DNA from: Planococcus citri
Taxonomy: Eukaryota; Arthropoda; Insecta; Hemiptera; Pseudococcidae
Length of the DNA: 64,000 nt
Direction of reading: 5' to 3'
Assembly: GCF_950023065.1 (NCBI RefSeq)
Contig: NC_088680.1
Span: forward strand, 64,021,350 to 64,085,349
Positions 39,611-50,821 of this stretch are shown one piece after another. Under the pieces are notes generated by a model, which worked only from the letters and a program-made list of their open reading frames with translations, did no database searches and was not told the origin of the DNA. The position numbers and the translations under genes are program-made. Positions within the stretch are counted from its first letter, which is position 1, and every line of letters starts with the position of its first letter.

Positions 39611-41639
39611 CGACCTATTTCTTCATCAATTTGTATATAAGAAACCTGAATGAAAACAGAAGCACATCACAATTAGTATCCATCTTGAAAATTATAAATT
39701 CCGCAAAATTATTAATTCTCTTTTAAAACACATATCAATCATGCGAAAATAAACGCGAATGGAATTCGCAAGTTTTTCGCCAGACAGCCCGAAAAACAAA
39801 ACGCCAACAGATATCACAATGAACGAATGGTATAATATACCTGGTGGAGAAACTATTATGATAATTGTTTAAAGCGATGAAGTTAAGAAAAACTGAAAGT
39901 TTGCGCGTCGAAACGACGCTTTATAAAAGTTTTTAAAACACATTTGAGCTTCATTTCTCTCGTGACGAAGTAATATCATTTTAGTAATAAACTTGACGTA
40001 AGTATATACCGTGGTTAGTAGGTAGGTACTCGGTTAAAAAACTTTTTCCACTTTTGTATCCACTGTGAAATATCGCGAAATGCAAACTAGAATAATTTCT
40101 ACGAGGGGTTTTTTCTCCTTCTTATTTCTCTCTTTTTTTACTATAAAATGGCTAGATTTTTTTATTGTATGTTGGCGCGAGGAGACTTGTGTATATCATA
40201 ATTTTTACGACATAGATATACGCGAAATGACGGACGCTTATTCAAATTACACGCCGGAGTAGGAGCAAAAAAAAAAAAAAAAAGATTCTTTAAAATACAA
40301 TTTATAAACTGTAACGTTAGCGAAAGAAAAAAATTATCGTTCATTTTGAGAATTTGCTAGTGACTTTGACATTAGTCAAATAAATCGCGTCGCGTTCCAT
40401 ACTCGCGCGTGTCTTACCCCGCCCCACGCACGTATAAGTTATATATTTTTGCCTTCACGTTGAGCTTTTTTCCATGAAAAGATTATCACTTTACGATATT
40501 TTAAAATCAGATAACATTCGCGAAAGACGTCTACGTAAAGTGAAAATCGATTTTTTTGTAAATTTTTTATTTAGCAAGAAGTTGGATTTTATGGGCAGGG
40601 TAAAGCGACGTGTAGAGTTAAGATAGAATCGGCATAACTGTGCCAAATTTTCCGGAAAAAGAGAAGTCATTTTTATACATTAAGCACCGAGTAAAGCCTG
40701 TCTTTTTTTTTCTTCTTTTCTAGGGTAACATTTGTAAAATTAGAGTTCGAATAAATGTACCCACGTTGTTGTTATTTATCACGTTTCTTTTCTTCTTCTC
40801 GTCGTTTCCCCTTTGGTATTTTTTTTTATTTTGAAAAAAAAAAGTCAATTCGCTGCCGTGATAAATAAAAGTTTATAATTAATGGGCGATAATCGCGATG
40901 TTCGCAATCGAATAGAATTTTTCACTTTTTCGCATCAGCGAATTGTAATTTATGCATTTGAAAATAACTTTACATCGTCATCGGTTTTATTAGATTGGAA
41001 TTCGCCCGAGAATTCGGGGCTTGTTTTTTTTACTTTACTTTCTTGGCAAATATCGTTTCATAAATCAAATATGAGGATGTGTTTAATAAGAAATAAGTTT
41101 TACCCGTTTAGTGTATTGGGGTGCTACTCTCTCTTTCTGTTGCTTGACGTGTTGTTAACGCGGTGCCAGGGTTAAAAATTTATAATGGAGCATTGCACGG
41201 TGCCAGAAATTTGGATTCTTTTCTTATTGCTTGTGGCGAAAAGTATAATGACCTAATTTTTACTACTGATCTGGATTGTAATGCGTTTCTGTACACGTTT
41301 ACCTGGATAAGGATACATTTAAGAGTAGTTTGAATTAATTTTGAAATTGGAGAAAATTCTACTATTGATGGTGAAAGATTTGTTTGTGGTCATTTTGTGA
41401 TGTTTTTTTTTTTTTTGTCACTGATGCTTTTTATGCTAACGTTGTGGAATTGTGTCTGGCTTTCAAAATAGGTACATTTTGGGACAACTATAGGCAGTAG
41501 ATTGAAAACAGATATTTATTTTTTAAAAAGACTTTGAATTTAATTTTATTTAGTATTTGACAAAATTTACACACAACAGCTGGAGAAAAATCCATTCAAA
41601 TGTCCTACAATTTCTCAAAATTCAAAAGTTTTAAAAATA
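39611..41639. other. Intron 5, right-centre, no exon seen
   Basis: Unique AT-rich sequence. Open frames at 40065-40262 and 40882-41175 carry no recognisable domain and no good splice context in phase with the gene. Confidence 0.5.
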
Positions 41640-44313
41640 CATACCATTTGCGAACGAATAAATTTATTTTTAGAGAATCTTCGCCAACGATTCGATATCA
41701 ATTCTTCAATTTTATAAATGAATCAATTCGCTCGCGAATGATTCAACAAAAATTATTTTATTCGAATGATTAACAAAAAATCAAGTGAATGAATCGATTT
41801 GTTCGCGAATGATTCACTGAAAATTATTCAATTCGTTCGTGAATGATTCACCAGAAATCAAATGAATGATTCACCAAAAATCAAGTGAATGAATTGATTC
41901 GTCCATGAACGAATGACTTGGACAAATCAATTCTTTCGTGAATGATTCGCCAAAAATTTAGTAAATGAACCGATTCGTTCGCGAACAAATCACTTGTACA
42001 AATCAACTCTTTAGCGAACTAATCCCTTGTACGAATCAATTCGTTCGGGAACCAATCACCTGTACGAATCAATTACTTCCCGAACGATTCACTGAAAATT
42101 ATTCAACTCGTTCGCGGATGATTCAACATAGGATTATTCAATTCGTTCGTGAATTATTCACCAGAAATCAAGTGAATCATTCACCAAAAATCAAGTGAAT
42201 GAATTGATTCGTTTGTGAACAATCACTTGGACAAATCAATTCGTTCGTGAATGATTCGCCAAAAATTTAGTAAATGAATCGATTCGTTCGGGAACGAGAA
42301 TCACTTGTACGAATCAATTCGTTCGCGAACTTATCACCAAACATTTTTCAAGATTCGCCAAAAATTGAGTAAATGAATCAATTTGTTCGCGAAAGAATCA
42401 CTTGTACAAATCAATTCGTTCACAAACGATTTACCAAAAATGATTTAATTTGTTCGTGAATAATTTGCCAAAAATTGAGTGAATGAATCGACTCGTTCGC
42501 GAACGAATCACTTGTACAAATCAATTTGTTCGCGAACGATTCATCAAAAATTATTCAATTCGTTCGTGAATGATTCGCCAAAAATAAAGAGAATTAATTG
42601 ATTCGTTCATGAACGAATCACTTGGACAAATCAATTTCTTCCTGAATGATTCGCCAAAAATTCAGTAAATGAATCGATTCGTTTGGGAACAAGAATCACT
42701 AGTACGAATCAATTCGTTCGCGAACAATTCACTGAAAATTATTCAATTCGTTCGCGGATGATTCAACATAAGATTAATCAATTCGTTCGTGAATGATTCA
42801 CCAGAAATCAATTAAATGAATTGATTCGTTCATGAACGAATCACTTGGACAAATCAATTCGTTCGCGAACGATTCACTAAAAATTATTCAATTTGTTTGT
42901 GAATGATTCGCCAAGAATTTAGTAAATGAATCGATTCGTTTGGAAACAAGAATCACTAGTACGAATCAATTCGTTCGCGAACCAATTACCTGTACGAATC
43001 TATTCGTTCGCGAACGATTCACTGAAAATTATTCAATTCGTTCGCGGATGATTCAAAATATGATTAATCAATTCGTTCGTGAATGATTCACCAGAAATCA
43101 AGTGAATGAATTGATTCGTTCGTGAACAATCACTCGGACAAATCAATTCGTTCGTGAATGATTCGCAAAAAATTATTCTATTCGTTCGTGAATGATTCGC
43201 CAAAAATTTAGTAAATTAATCGATTCGTTTGGGAACGAGAGTCACTTGTACGAATCAATTCGTTCGCGAACGATTCACTAATAATTATTCTATTCGTTCG
43301 TGAATGATTCGCCAAAAATTTAGTAAATGAATCGATTCGTTCGGGAACGAGAGTCACTTGTACGAATCAATTCGTTCGCGAACGATTCACTAATAATTAT
43401 TCTATTCGTTCGTGAATGATTCGCCAAAAATTTAGTAAATGAATCGATTCGTTCGGGAACGAGAGTCACTTGTACAAATCAATTCGTTCGCGAACTTATC
43501 ACCAAACATTTTTCAAGATTCGCCAAAAATTGAGTAAATGAATCAATTCGTTCGCAAACGAATCACTTGTACAAATCAATTCGTTCACGAAAGATTCACC
43601 CAAAAATGATTCAATTTGTTCGTGAATGATTCGCCAAAAATAAAGTTTATGAATCAATCCGTTCGCGAACAAATCACTTGTTCAAATGAATTCGTTCGCG
43701 AACGATTCACTGAAAATTATTCAATTCGTTCGTGAATGATTCGCCAAAAATTTTAGTAAATGTATCGATTCGTTCGGGAACAAAAATCACTAGTACGGAT
43801 CAATTCGTTTGCAATAAATCACGTCTACGAATCAATTCGTTCGCAAAGGAATCACTTGTACGAATCAATTCGTTCGCGAACTTATCACCAAACATTTTTC
43901 AAGATTCGCCAAAAATTGAGTAAATGAATCGATTCGTTCGCGAACGATTCACCAAAAATGATTCAATTCCTTCGTGAATGATTCGCCAAAAATTGAGTGA
44001 ATGAATCGATTCGTCCACGAACTAATCACTTGTACGAATTAATTCGTTCGCGAACTAATCACTTGTACGAATCAATTCGTTCGTGAACTAATCCCTTTTA
44101 CGAATCAATTCGTTCGTGAACTAATCCCTTTTACGAATCGATTCGTTCGCGAACGAATCATTTGTTCGAATCAATTCGTTCGCGAACGATTCACCTACAA
44201 TCATTCAATTCATCAATGCGTTCATGAATGATACACCAAAAACTAAGTAAATGAACCAGTTCGTTCGCAAACGAATCACTTATTATACGAATCAATTCGT
44301 TCGAGAACGAAGA
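41640..44313. repeat. CGTTCGCGAACG palindrome array with a 112-bp tandem triplication
   Basis: This is the longest block of the family. Palindromes alternate with linkers such as GCCAAAAATTTAGTAAATGA and CACTTGTACGAATCAA. Near 43205-43460 a 112-bp unit is repeated almost exactly (GGGAACGAGA at 43231, 43343 and 43455). CpG-site variants (CGTGAA, CGCAAA, TTTGTT) are abundant. Open frames at 41965-42198 and 43732-43923 are repeat translations. Confidence 0.9.
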
Positions 44314-44321
44314 CACCCAAG

Positions 44322-44809
44322 TAGAGATGTGCACTTTTCAGAAAAGTAATTTTGGTGAAATGAAAAGTGAAAAGTTCATTGAAAAGTGTGAAAAGTTGTG
44401 AAAAGTGTGAAAAGTAAATCGTGTGAGTCTCATTTTAAAGCTCTCTGTAAAGAGCTGTATTTTTTTCCTATCTAAAACACACAACAAAACAAAATCCTTT
44501 TTTTCACCTACTTAATCGAATAGTGGTAGTTTTGAGCCTTTCTAGAGCCTCTAACATTTTTAGGTTTTTCAGTTTTGAAAAAAATGTTGTGAAAAATATC
44601 AAAAATGGGTGCTGAATTGCGAAGGTGGAGGAGTGGAGAGAGTGAAACTTGATATTTAACTTCATCAATGAGGTCAGTGATCTGTGATGAGTAAACTGAT
44701 TGGTCACTCGCTTTTTTTTAGTGAAAACTGAAAAGTGAAATGAAAAGTAGAAACTTTTCTTTTCAACTTTTCATTGGAAGGAAAGTACTTTTTACACTGC
44801 ACATCTCTA
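44322..44809. mobile_element. hAT-like MITE with 8-bp target duplication
   Basis: The 488-bp element begins TAGAGATGTGCA and ends TGCACATCTCTA, a 12-bp terminal inverted repeat. It is flanked by the same 8 bases, CACCCAAG, at 44314-44321 and 44810-44817. An 8-bp duplication and TAGAG-type ends fit the hAT superfamily. The interior has subterminal GAAAAGTG-type repeats at both sides and an open frame at 44504-44707 (minus) with no transposase features, so it is non-autonomous. It was inserted at the right edge of the palindrome array. Confidence 0.9.
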
Positions 44810-45150
44810 CACCCAAGGCCTCCCAAGCTAATTTTGATAAAAATTCAAAAAAAAAATTAAAAGTAAAGAGGTAGTATCAATCATTACTAATTCAAAGATG
44901 CTGAGTTCAAATATCAATTTATTTTTTTGATACGACCTCTTGGAACTCCCCCCTCTCCACCAGTGCTCTCAAAATATAATAACTATAAAATACCAAAAAA
45001 AATAAATAAAAAAATAAAAATGACAGGTGACGTGTGTTGATATAACAGAGCTTTGAGTAACAAAATAAAATATTCAAATACTTACGTAGGTACCTATTTT
45101 CAATGTACCTATCCTCTCAATTAAAATTTTTCATTACTTTGCTGTTTCAG
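44810..45150. other. Intron 5, right end
   Basis: AT-rich sequence ending in a strong acceptor (CTTTGCTGTTTCAG) for exon 6. Nothing else was seen. Confidence 0.5.
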
Positions 45151-45363
45151 AGGACTTATCAGACACGAAATCGTGTAAATGCCTAAACGGAGGTATCTGC
45201 GACCAAGAACAATACCGATGCAAATGCCCATCTCAATTCACCGGTAACCTGTGCGAAATCCCAATACAAAATACATGTTCGACAGAATGTCAAAACGGAG
45301 GCACCTGCATAGATGGAAAATGTAGGTGTCCTCCAGGCTACACCGGAAGTGATTGCAGCTCTC
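45151..45363 (+). CDS. TSPN-TSP1-EGF secreted protein, exon 6 (two EGF modules)
   Basis: Encodes two EGF-like modules of the short, non-calcium-binding type: CKCLNGGICDQ to CPSQFTGNLC and CSTECQNGGTC to CPPGYTGSDC. The second contains C-QNGG-T-C, which fits the EGF O-fucosylation consensus (C-x4-S/T-C). The exon is phase 1 at both ends, typical of shuffled EGF exons. The preceding G completes the codon GAG. The donor is GTATGT after TCTC. Confidence 0.92.
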
Positions 45364-45780
45364 GTATGTATTCTCAATCTCATCATTTTAAATTCGCAAG
45401 CAAATGTGTTAGGTACCTACCACCTACCCTATCTACCTACCCACTTTGTCAAATTCACCCTCGAACGAAAAAAATAACGATACTAAGTTTATTTTGCAAT
45501 AACTTTCGCACACGATAAAATTGATTACTCGAAGAAGAAAAAAAAAACGTGAAATTTCTCCTTTCTCGGTGAAAACGTGGAATTTTCGCCAACGTCAGCA
45601 ATTTAGGTTACGTGGTGTAGGTACTTGGTTATCAGTCGACTCCCACGAATCCATAATATCAATTTTGCTACTTTACAGTTTACACACATATTACACCCAG
45701 TTCTTTTTAGAGATTTTTCAAAGACATGTATAAAAATTGGCTATATTTTAATGATTTTTTTTTTTTTTTTTTTTAAATAG

Positions 45781-45966
45781 AAATATGCGAATTGAAATGT
45801 GAACCAGGAGAAATATGTCCACCAGCGACCACATGCGACTGTGACGATAGCACAAAATTCAAATGCAATAATACAACTACTTGTAGACCGTGTCTAAATG
45901 GTGGAATTTGTAATAAAAATAAATGTACTTGCACGCCAGGATGGAATGGAGTAGACTGCTCAATTG
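45781..45966 (+). CDS. TSPN-TSP1-EGF secreted protein, exon 7 (EGF-like)
   Basis: The first half, about 32 residues with CELKCEPGEICPP then CDCDD and FKCNN, is cysteine-rich but not a canonical EGF. The second half is a standard EGF module (CRPCLNGGIC ... CTCTPGWNGVDC). It follows a long T tract and AAATAG acceptor and ends at GTAATT after ATTG. Phase 1-1. NNT near the middle is a potential N-glycosylation sequon. Confidence 0.9.
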
Positions 45967-46343
45967 GTAATTAAAATGAATACCTATTTTACCCACCTAA
46001 CAAGAGGAGTCAGAGGTGTGTCAAAATGATAAGTCGTGGGGGGGGGGGTGAGGGGAGGGGATGGGACTGAGACTTTGAAAGAGAACTCCAAAATACACTA
46101 CCAGCAAAAATTTCAAAAGCTAAAATTAATTTTCGATTTTTGGGCGAATTTTTAAAAAATCCAGTTTTGCACCTTCCTCTTGAAAAAAAAAGTCAAAATT
46201 TCATCAAACTTGTCATGCTGGAAGGGATACACCCCTCGTAAGTGAACATAAATAATACCTACTCGTGTACCTACAAAGCCACACTCTCGATACCTTGATA
46301 CCTACACACAATTCATATCTAATCAATTTTACGAATATTACAG

Positions 46344-46439
46344 CGGTTTGTAAGCCATCATGCAAGAACGGAGGGTATTGTATTAAACCAAACGAATGCT
46401 TGTGCAGACCTGGTACAACCGGAAGTTACTGCGAAAACG
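46344..46439 (+). CDS. TSPN-TSP1-EGF secreted protein, exon 8 (one EGF module)
   Basis: A single EGF module of about 32 residues: VCKPSCKNGGYCIKPNECLC then RPGTTGSYCENG, all six cysteines present. The acceptor is ATATTACAG and the donor GTAAAC, phase 1-1. Such a one-domain, symmetric exon could be skipped or duplicated without frame loss. Confidence 0.9.
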
Positions 46440-46514
46440 GTAAACTAATTATTTCCCAACGCTGATTCGAGACAATATTACTTTCATTATTCAATAATAA
46501 CATTTACATTTTAG

Positions 46515-46707
46515 ATACTTGCGGTTCGGGTTGCTTGAATGATGGAGTATGTGTCGGTTACGGTATATGTAAATGTCCTCCAAATGTGACCGGAACCATG
46601 TGCGAAACTTTACTATGTGATCCACCATGTGAAAATGGTGCTACTTGTAGTGCAAATAATGTATGTCTTTGTACCGAAGATATGAATAGTCCACGTTGCG
46701 CTACCAA
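46515..46707 (+). CDS. TSPN-TSP1-EGF secreted protein, exon 9 (two EGF modules)
   Basis: Two EGF modules: DTCGSGCLNDGVC ... CKCPPNVTGTMC and LCDPPCENGATC ... CLCTEDMNSPRC. NVT is an N-glycosylation sequon, and C-ENGA-T-C fits the O-fucose consensus. The acceptor is TTACATTTTAG. The donor GTAATT leaves phase 2, so the symmetric EGF run ends here, and the next intron is only 102 bp. Confidence 0.9.
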
Positions 46708-46809
46708 GTAATTTGACAAAAATTTATATTCTTTATATATTTAGCAAACCAGCATTGTTTCAAAATCAACTAATACGAGTATGTTCTACTTTTTTCTCTT
46801 TTATTACAG

Positions 46810-47011
46810 AAAATGTAATTACAAAGCAATTAGAAAACCGTACACAGTCGGGGTAAGAAGATTAGCCAAGAGAAAATACAGTTCGGAATGCAAAGAAAAT
46901 TTACCTGAGTGTAGTAGTAGATTAGTTCCAAAATTTCAAACTGTATACAGAACGTTGTACAGAACTGTATACGAATGTGAAAATAATGAAAGTAGTGTGA
47001 CATTTTCGTAA
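46810..47011 (+). CDS. TSPN-TSP1-EGF secreted protein, exon 10 (basic, EMI-like tail)
   Basis: Encodes about 66 residues after TTTTATTACAG: KKCNYKAIRK, a basic RRLAKRKY, two cysteines (SSECKENLPEC) and a tyrosine-rich FQTVYRTLYRTVYEC. The spacing of these cysteines and the YRTxYRTVY phrase resemble part of an EMI domain, but the usual CC-x-G-W/Y ending is absent, so this is only a resemblance. The frame reaches TAA at 47009-47011. The stop overlaps a perfect intron start (GTAAGT from 47008); if that donor is used, coding ends at 47007 and continues in an exon such as the one proposed at 50822. Confidence 0.75.
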
Positions 47012-47974
47012 GTCTCGTACATTTTGTATAATTAATTCGTCTTCAACGCTATTGTTGTAATTATGTGGATACTGTTAATTAAAGGTTGGTACTTTTATAG
47101 GTAGGTAGCCACTGCAGGCTCTTTTGTGTACTTTTACGACTAAATTTTGAGCTAATTTGACCACTCTTGTACCTACGTATTTTTCAACAAAAAAAAAAAC
47201 AATTTTACAATAAGTATGAATGTTTTTATGTTAAAAGCCCAAAATGATTGTTTTGATAGGTACCTACTTACTACACTATGATGTAAGTATTTTTGGCGCA
47301 GAAAGATTGTGGGAGAGACAAAATTGAAAAAAAAACATAGGAAAAAATCAAATTCAGGTCTTATTGACTTTCGCTGTCTTTTTGATGGTTCAGAAATTTT
47401 AGAAAATAGGTACTTGGTAAAAATTTGTCTGATTTAAGATTTTTTGCTACGAAAAATTAAAATTATAACTTCAAATATAACATTTAAGATGCAAAGTATT
47501 TGTAGCAGGAGAAGTTATATTCGCCAGACATTTTTTAAATCAAGACTTTCTGTCATTTTTGCCCACTCTGTCACATCAATAACTTTTTTGATCTCGTACA
47601 ACTCTTTTAATAGAGGGTCTCTGTAGTTTCTGAAATTTTTGAAAACGAATAAAAATTTTTCCACTTGGAAATCTGTCCAAAAAAAAATAAATAATTTGAA
47701 AATGGTTGAAGTCAGAGAGACTTGAGGGGAGCTGAAAAAGTTGTGATGAAGCTAAATGGCTCATGTGATACCGGAGATTGGCTGGGAAGAGGGATTTAAA
47801 TGTGCCAAAAAGTTGAAAAATTGGTGAGAATTATTTTGTTACTTTATTCAAATTTCCAAATGGACCCTTGGGAGATCAAAATTATTCTCTGTGGCTAATT
47901 CTTCATACAGAAGTGACAGAATATTCAGAAATGACTGAAATACATAGTTGCCTACTGATTTATAGTATTTGTCT
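47012..47974. other. Intron 10 or 3' untranslated sequence
   Basis: AT-rich with no further domain-bearing frame. AATAAA words occur near 47648 and 47684 and could serve an unspliced, shorter transcript that stops at 47011. Confidence 0.4.
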
Positions 47975-49270
47975 GAATAGCTGTCAGATCACATCTAATC
48001 AGATCTGCTTAAAAATTTTATGATCCTGATCTGAAGAGACTTGATCTTTTCCCCTGACAAGTTTGATCAGATTGAAATGTTGATCTGATCAGATTTCATT
48101 ATTCAGAGTCAGAGGTGCGAATAAGTATCCAAATCTGATCTGAAATAATCAGAACTGATCAAATTTGCCTGATTAGATCGAATCAGCTCTACTCCGGAAA
48201 GGATTTTCTCGATCTGAGGAGACCTGATATTTCCCTGGAAAGTTTTATCATATATCTTATAGCATTGATCTGACCTGATTTCATTAAATCTGATCACTTC
48301 AAATTAGAGTCAGGCAATGCCCAGATTTGATCATTCTCAATTTTCATCATCATCATTTCATTTGTTGCATACTCAGAACTGATTAAATTCGTCTAAACAG
48401 GTTTGATCAGATCCAATCAGAGCTGCTAAGAAATGGTTGCACATTGTCGAGTTGAAGTAAAAAAAAAAAAACAAAAAACAGAAAATTAAATTTTGACTTG
48501 GCCATATTTTTCTGATCTGATGAGACCTGATAAACCTCCTACTCCCAGTCTGATTGAATCCAAACGTTGATCTGATCTGATTTCGTTGAATCTGACCAAG
48601 TTTAATTTTTTGGGAGATTGTGCAGATCTGATACCTACCTAATCTGATCAAACATCACTTTGCAAGTCTGATAAGGTCAAGGTCTGATCAGATCTGCTCA
48701 TATAAAGTCCTGAAGTCGTTTTTCTTATCTGATGAAACTTGACCGGTTTGTCTGGCTAGTATTTGTATGATCAGATCTGAACTTTGATTTGACCTAATCT
48801 CATTGGATCTTGTCATAACCAACTTAAATCCTGAGAACTTTTACATCTTATCTGACCTGATCTGATCTGGTCTGGTCTGATCTGCTCTAGTAAATCTGAT
48901 CAAACATGACTAAACAAGTCATGAAAAAATATAATCAAATCTGCTCACATGCCTGAGATTATTTACCCGATTTGATGAGACCTAACCTGTTTCTCTGACA
49001 AGTCTGATCAGATCCAAACGTCAATGTGACCTGATCTCATTAGTCATTGGATCTGGTTACATTTTTATCCAGGGAACTGAGAGAAGGCCCTGATTTGATC
49101 TGATCTGATCTGATGTAGTATAAGTATCTATTTGATCCAATATTACTGAATAAGTCTGATAATGATCTCATCAGATTAGCTCAGAAAGGGCTAGGTATTT
49201 TTCTGTTCTGATGAGACCTGATTCTTTTTCCTGGCAGGTCTGATCAGATTCAAATTCTAAACAGGGATCT
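47975..49270. repeat. GATCTGATC-type array, second large block
   Basis: Dense TGATCTGATC, CTGATGAGACCTGAT and GATCAGATC words without a fixed period, related to the block at 12.6-15.0 kb but with its own common phrase CTGATGAGACCTGAT. The minus frames at 48109-48297 and 48373-48651 are repeat translations. Confidence 0.8.
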
Positions 49271-50315
49271 GATCATGACTATTTGGTAAGTTGTTGGTGA
49301 TAGATTCATTGAGCTGTGACTATGACTATTTCTGATTGATTTTGAAGTAGACGACTATTGGTGAATCATGGTGGCTTCTGATGAATTAGTCATCAAAACG
49401 GTGACTTTTGGTGATACTTGGTGACTTCTGGGGAATCAGTAACCAAAAAGTCACCAAAACATAGAAAATTCATACTTTACTATCTGGCGACTTCTTGGTG
49501 ACAGATTCACCAAGCAGTGACCAATTCTGATCGATTTTGAACTTGGTGACTTTTGGCGAATCTGTCACCAAGAAGTCAGCAAAACATAGAAACCTCATTT
49601 TTGACTATCAGGCGACTTCTTGGTGACAGATTCACCAAGCAGTGACCATTTTTGTAATCGATTTTGAACTTGGTGACTTTTGATTAATCTTTGGTGACTT
49701 TTGGTGAATCTGTCACCAAAAAGTCACCAAAACGTAGAAATTTCATATTTGCCTTTCTGGTGACTTCTTGGTGACATACTCACCAAACAGTGCCCATTTG
49801 TGATCGATTTTGAACTTGGTGACTTTTGGTGAAACTTGGTAACTTCTGATAAATCAGTCACCAAAAAGTCACCAAAACATAGAAAATTCATATTTTACTA
49901 TCTGGCGACTTCTTGGTGAAAGATTCACCAAGCTGTGACCATTTTTGTGCTCAATTTTGAACTTGATGACTTTTGGTAAATCTGTCATCAAAAAGTCACC
50001 AAAACGTAGAAATTTCATATTTGCCTCTCTGGTGACTTCTTGGTGACTGATTCACCAAACAGTGATCATTTGTGAGAGATTTTGTTGTTGGTGACTTTTG
50101 GTGATTCTGTCACCAGAAAATCACCAAAACAAAGATATGTATTTCATATTTACCCATCTGGTGACTTCTTGATTCATATTTGACTGTCTGGTGACTTCTT
50201 GGTGACAGATTCACCAAGCAGTGACCATTTGTGATCAATTTTGAACTTGGTGACTTTTGGCGAGTCTTGGTGAGTGTTGGTGAATCTGTCACCAAGAAGT
50301 CTAAGCGAGTCTTAT
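49271..50315. repeat. GGTGACTTxTTGGTGA repeat, about 115-155-bp units with inverted words
   Basis: Tandem, uneven units. Each contains TGGTGACTTCTTGGTGA and its near-complement TCACCAAAAAGTCACC, linked by an AGAAATTTCATATTT phrase (near 49461, 49583, 49733, 49887, 50003 and 50130) and a GATTTTGAACTTGGTGAC phrase. The words can pair within a unit. No protein is suggested. Confidence 0.85.
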
Positions 50316-50359
50316 CATTGATGAGACCGGATTTTTTTTCCTGTCTGGATTAAGTAGAT

Positions 50360-50470
50360 ACAATGGAATGTCAGAATCTAATCCGACCTGATCTGATCAG
50401 ATCTAATCAAACATGTCTAAACAGGTCTCATCAAAAGCTATGTACCTAATCAAAATGTGATCGGATAAAT
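50360..50470. repeat. GATCTGATC remnant
   Basis: Short continuation of the GATC-rich family beyond the GGTGACTT block. Confidence 0.55.
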
Positions 50471-50821
50471 CCTGAAACCTAGTCTTTCCCCCAATGAACC
50501 TCAATTGAAGTTTTTAGTTTCAAGGTCAAAAAGTCAACGAAATCAGAATTTATTTAGATGTTTCCACTTTGAACTCAATTTTAAAAGTTTTTTAGGTTGA
50601 AATAATTAAATTTGATTAGTGAACTTGCAATTTTTGAGCCAAAGTTTTCAGAATCTGGGACGCTAAATCAAAAAAATGCTCGCCAAGTACCTATTGATTT
50701 GATTAAAAAAGTATCAAAAATATTTATCATGGTCAGAATTCAGAAATGATTGTGATCTCTAAAAATGTATTTCCTATGTATCATTGGAATGAATCCTGAT
50801 TCCTTTTCAATCATTTAACAG

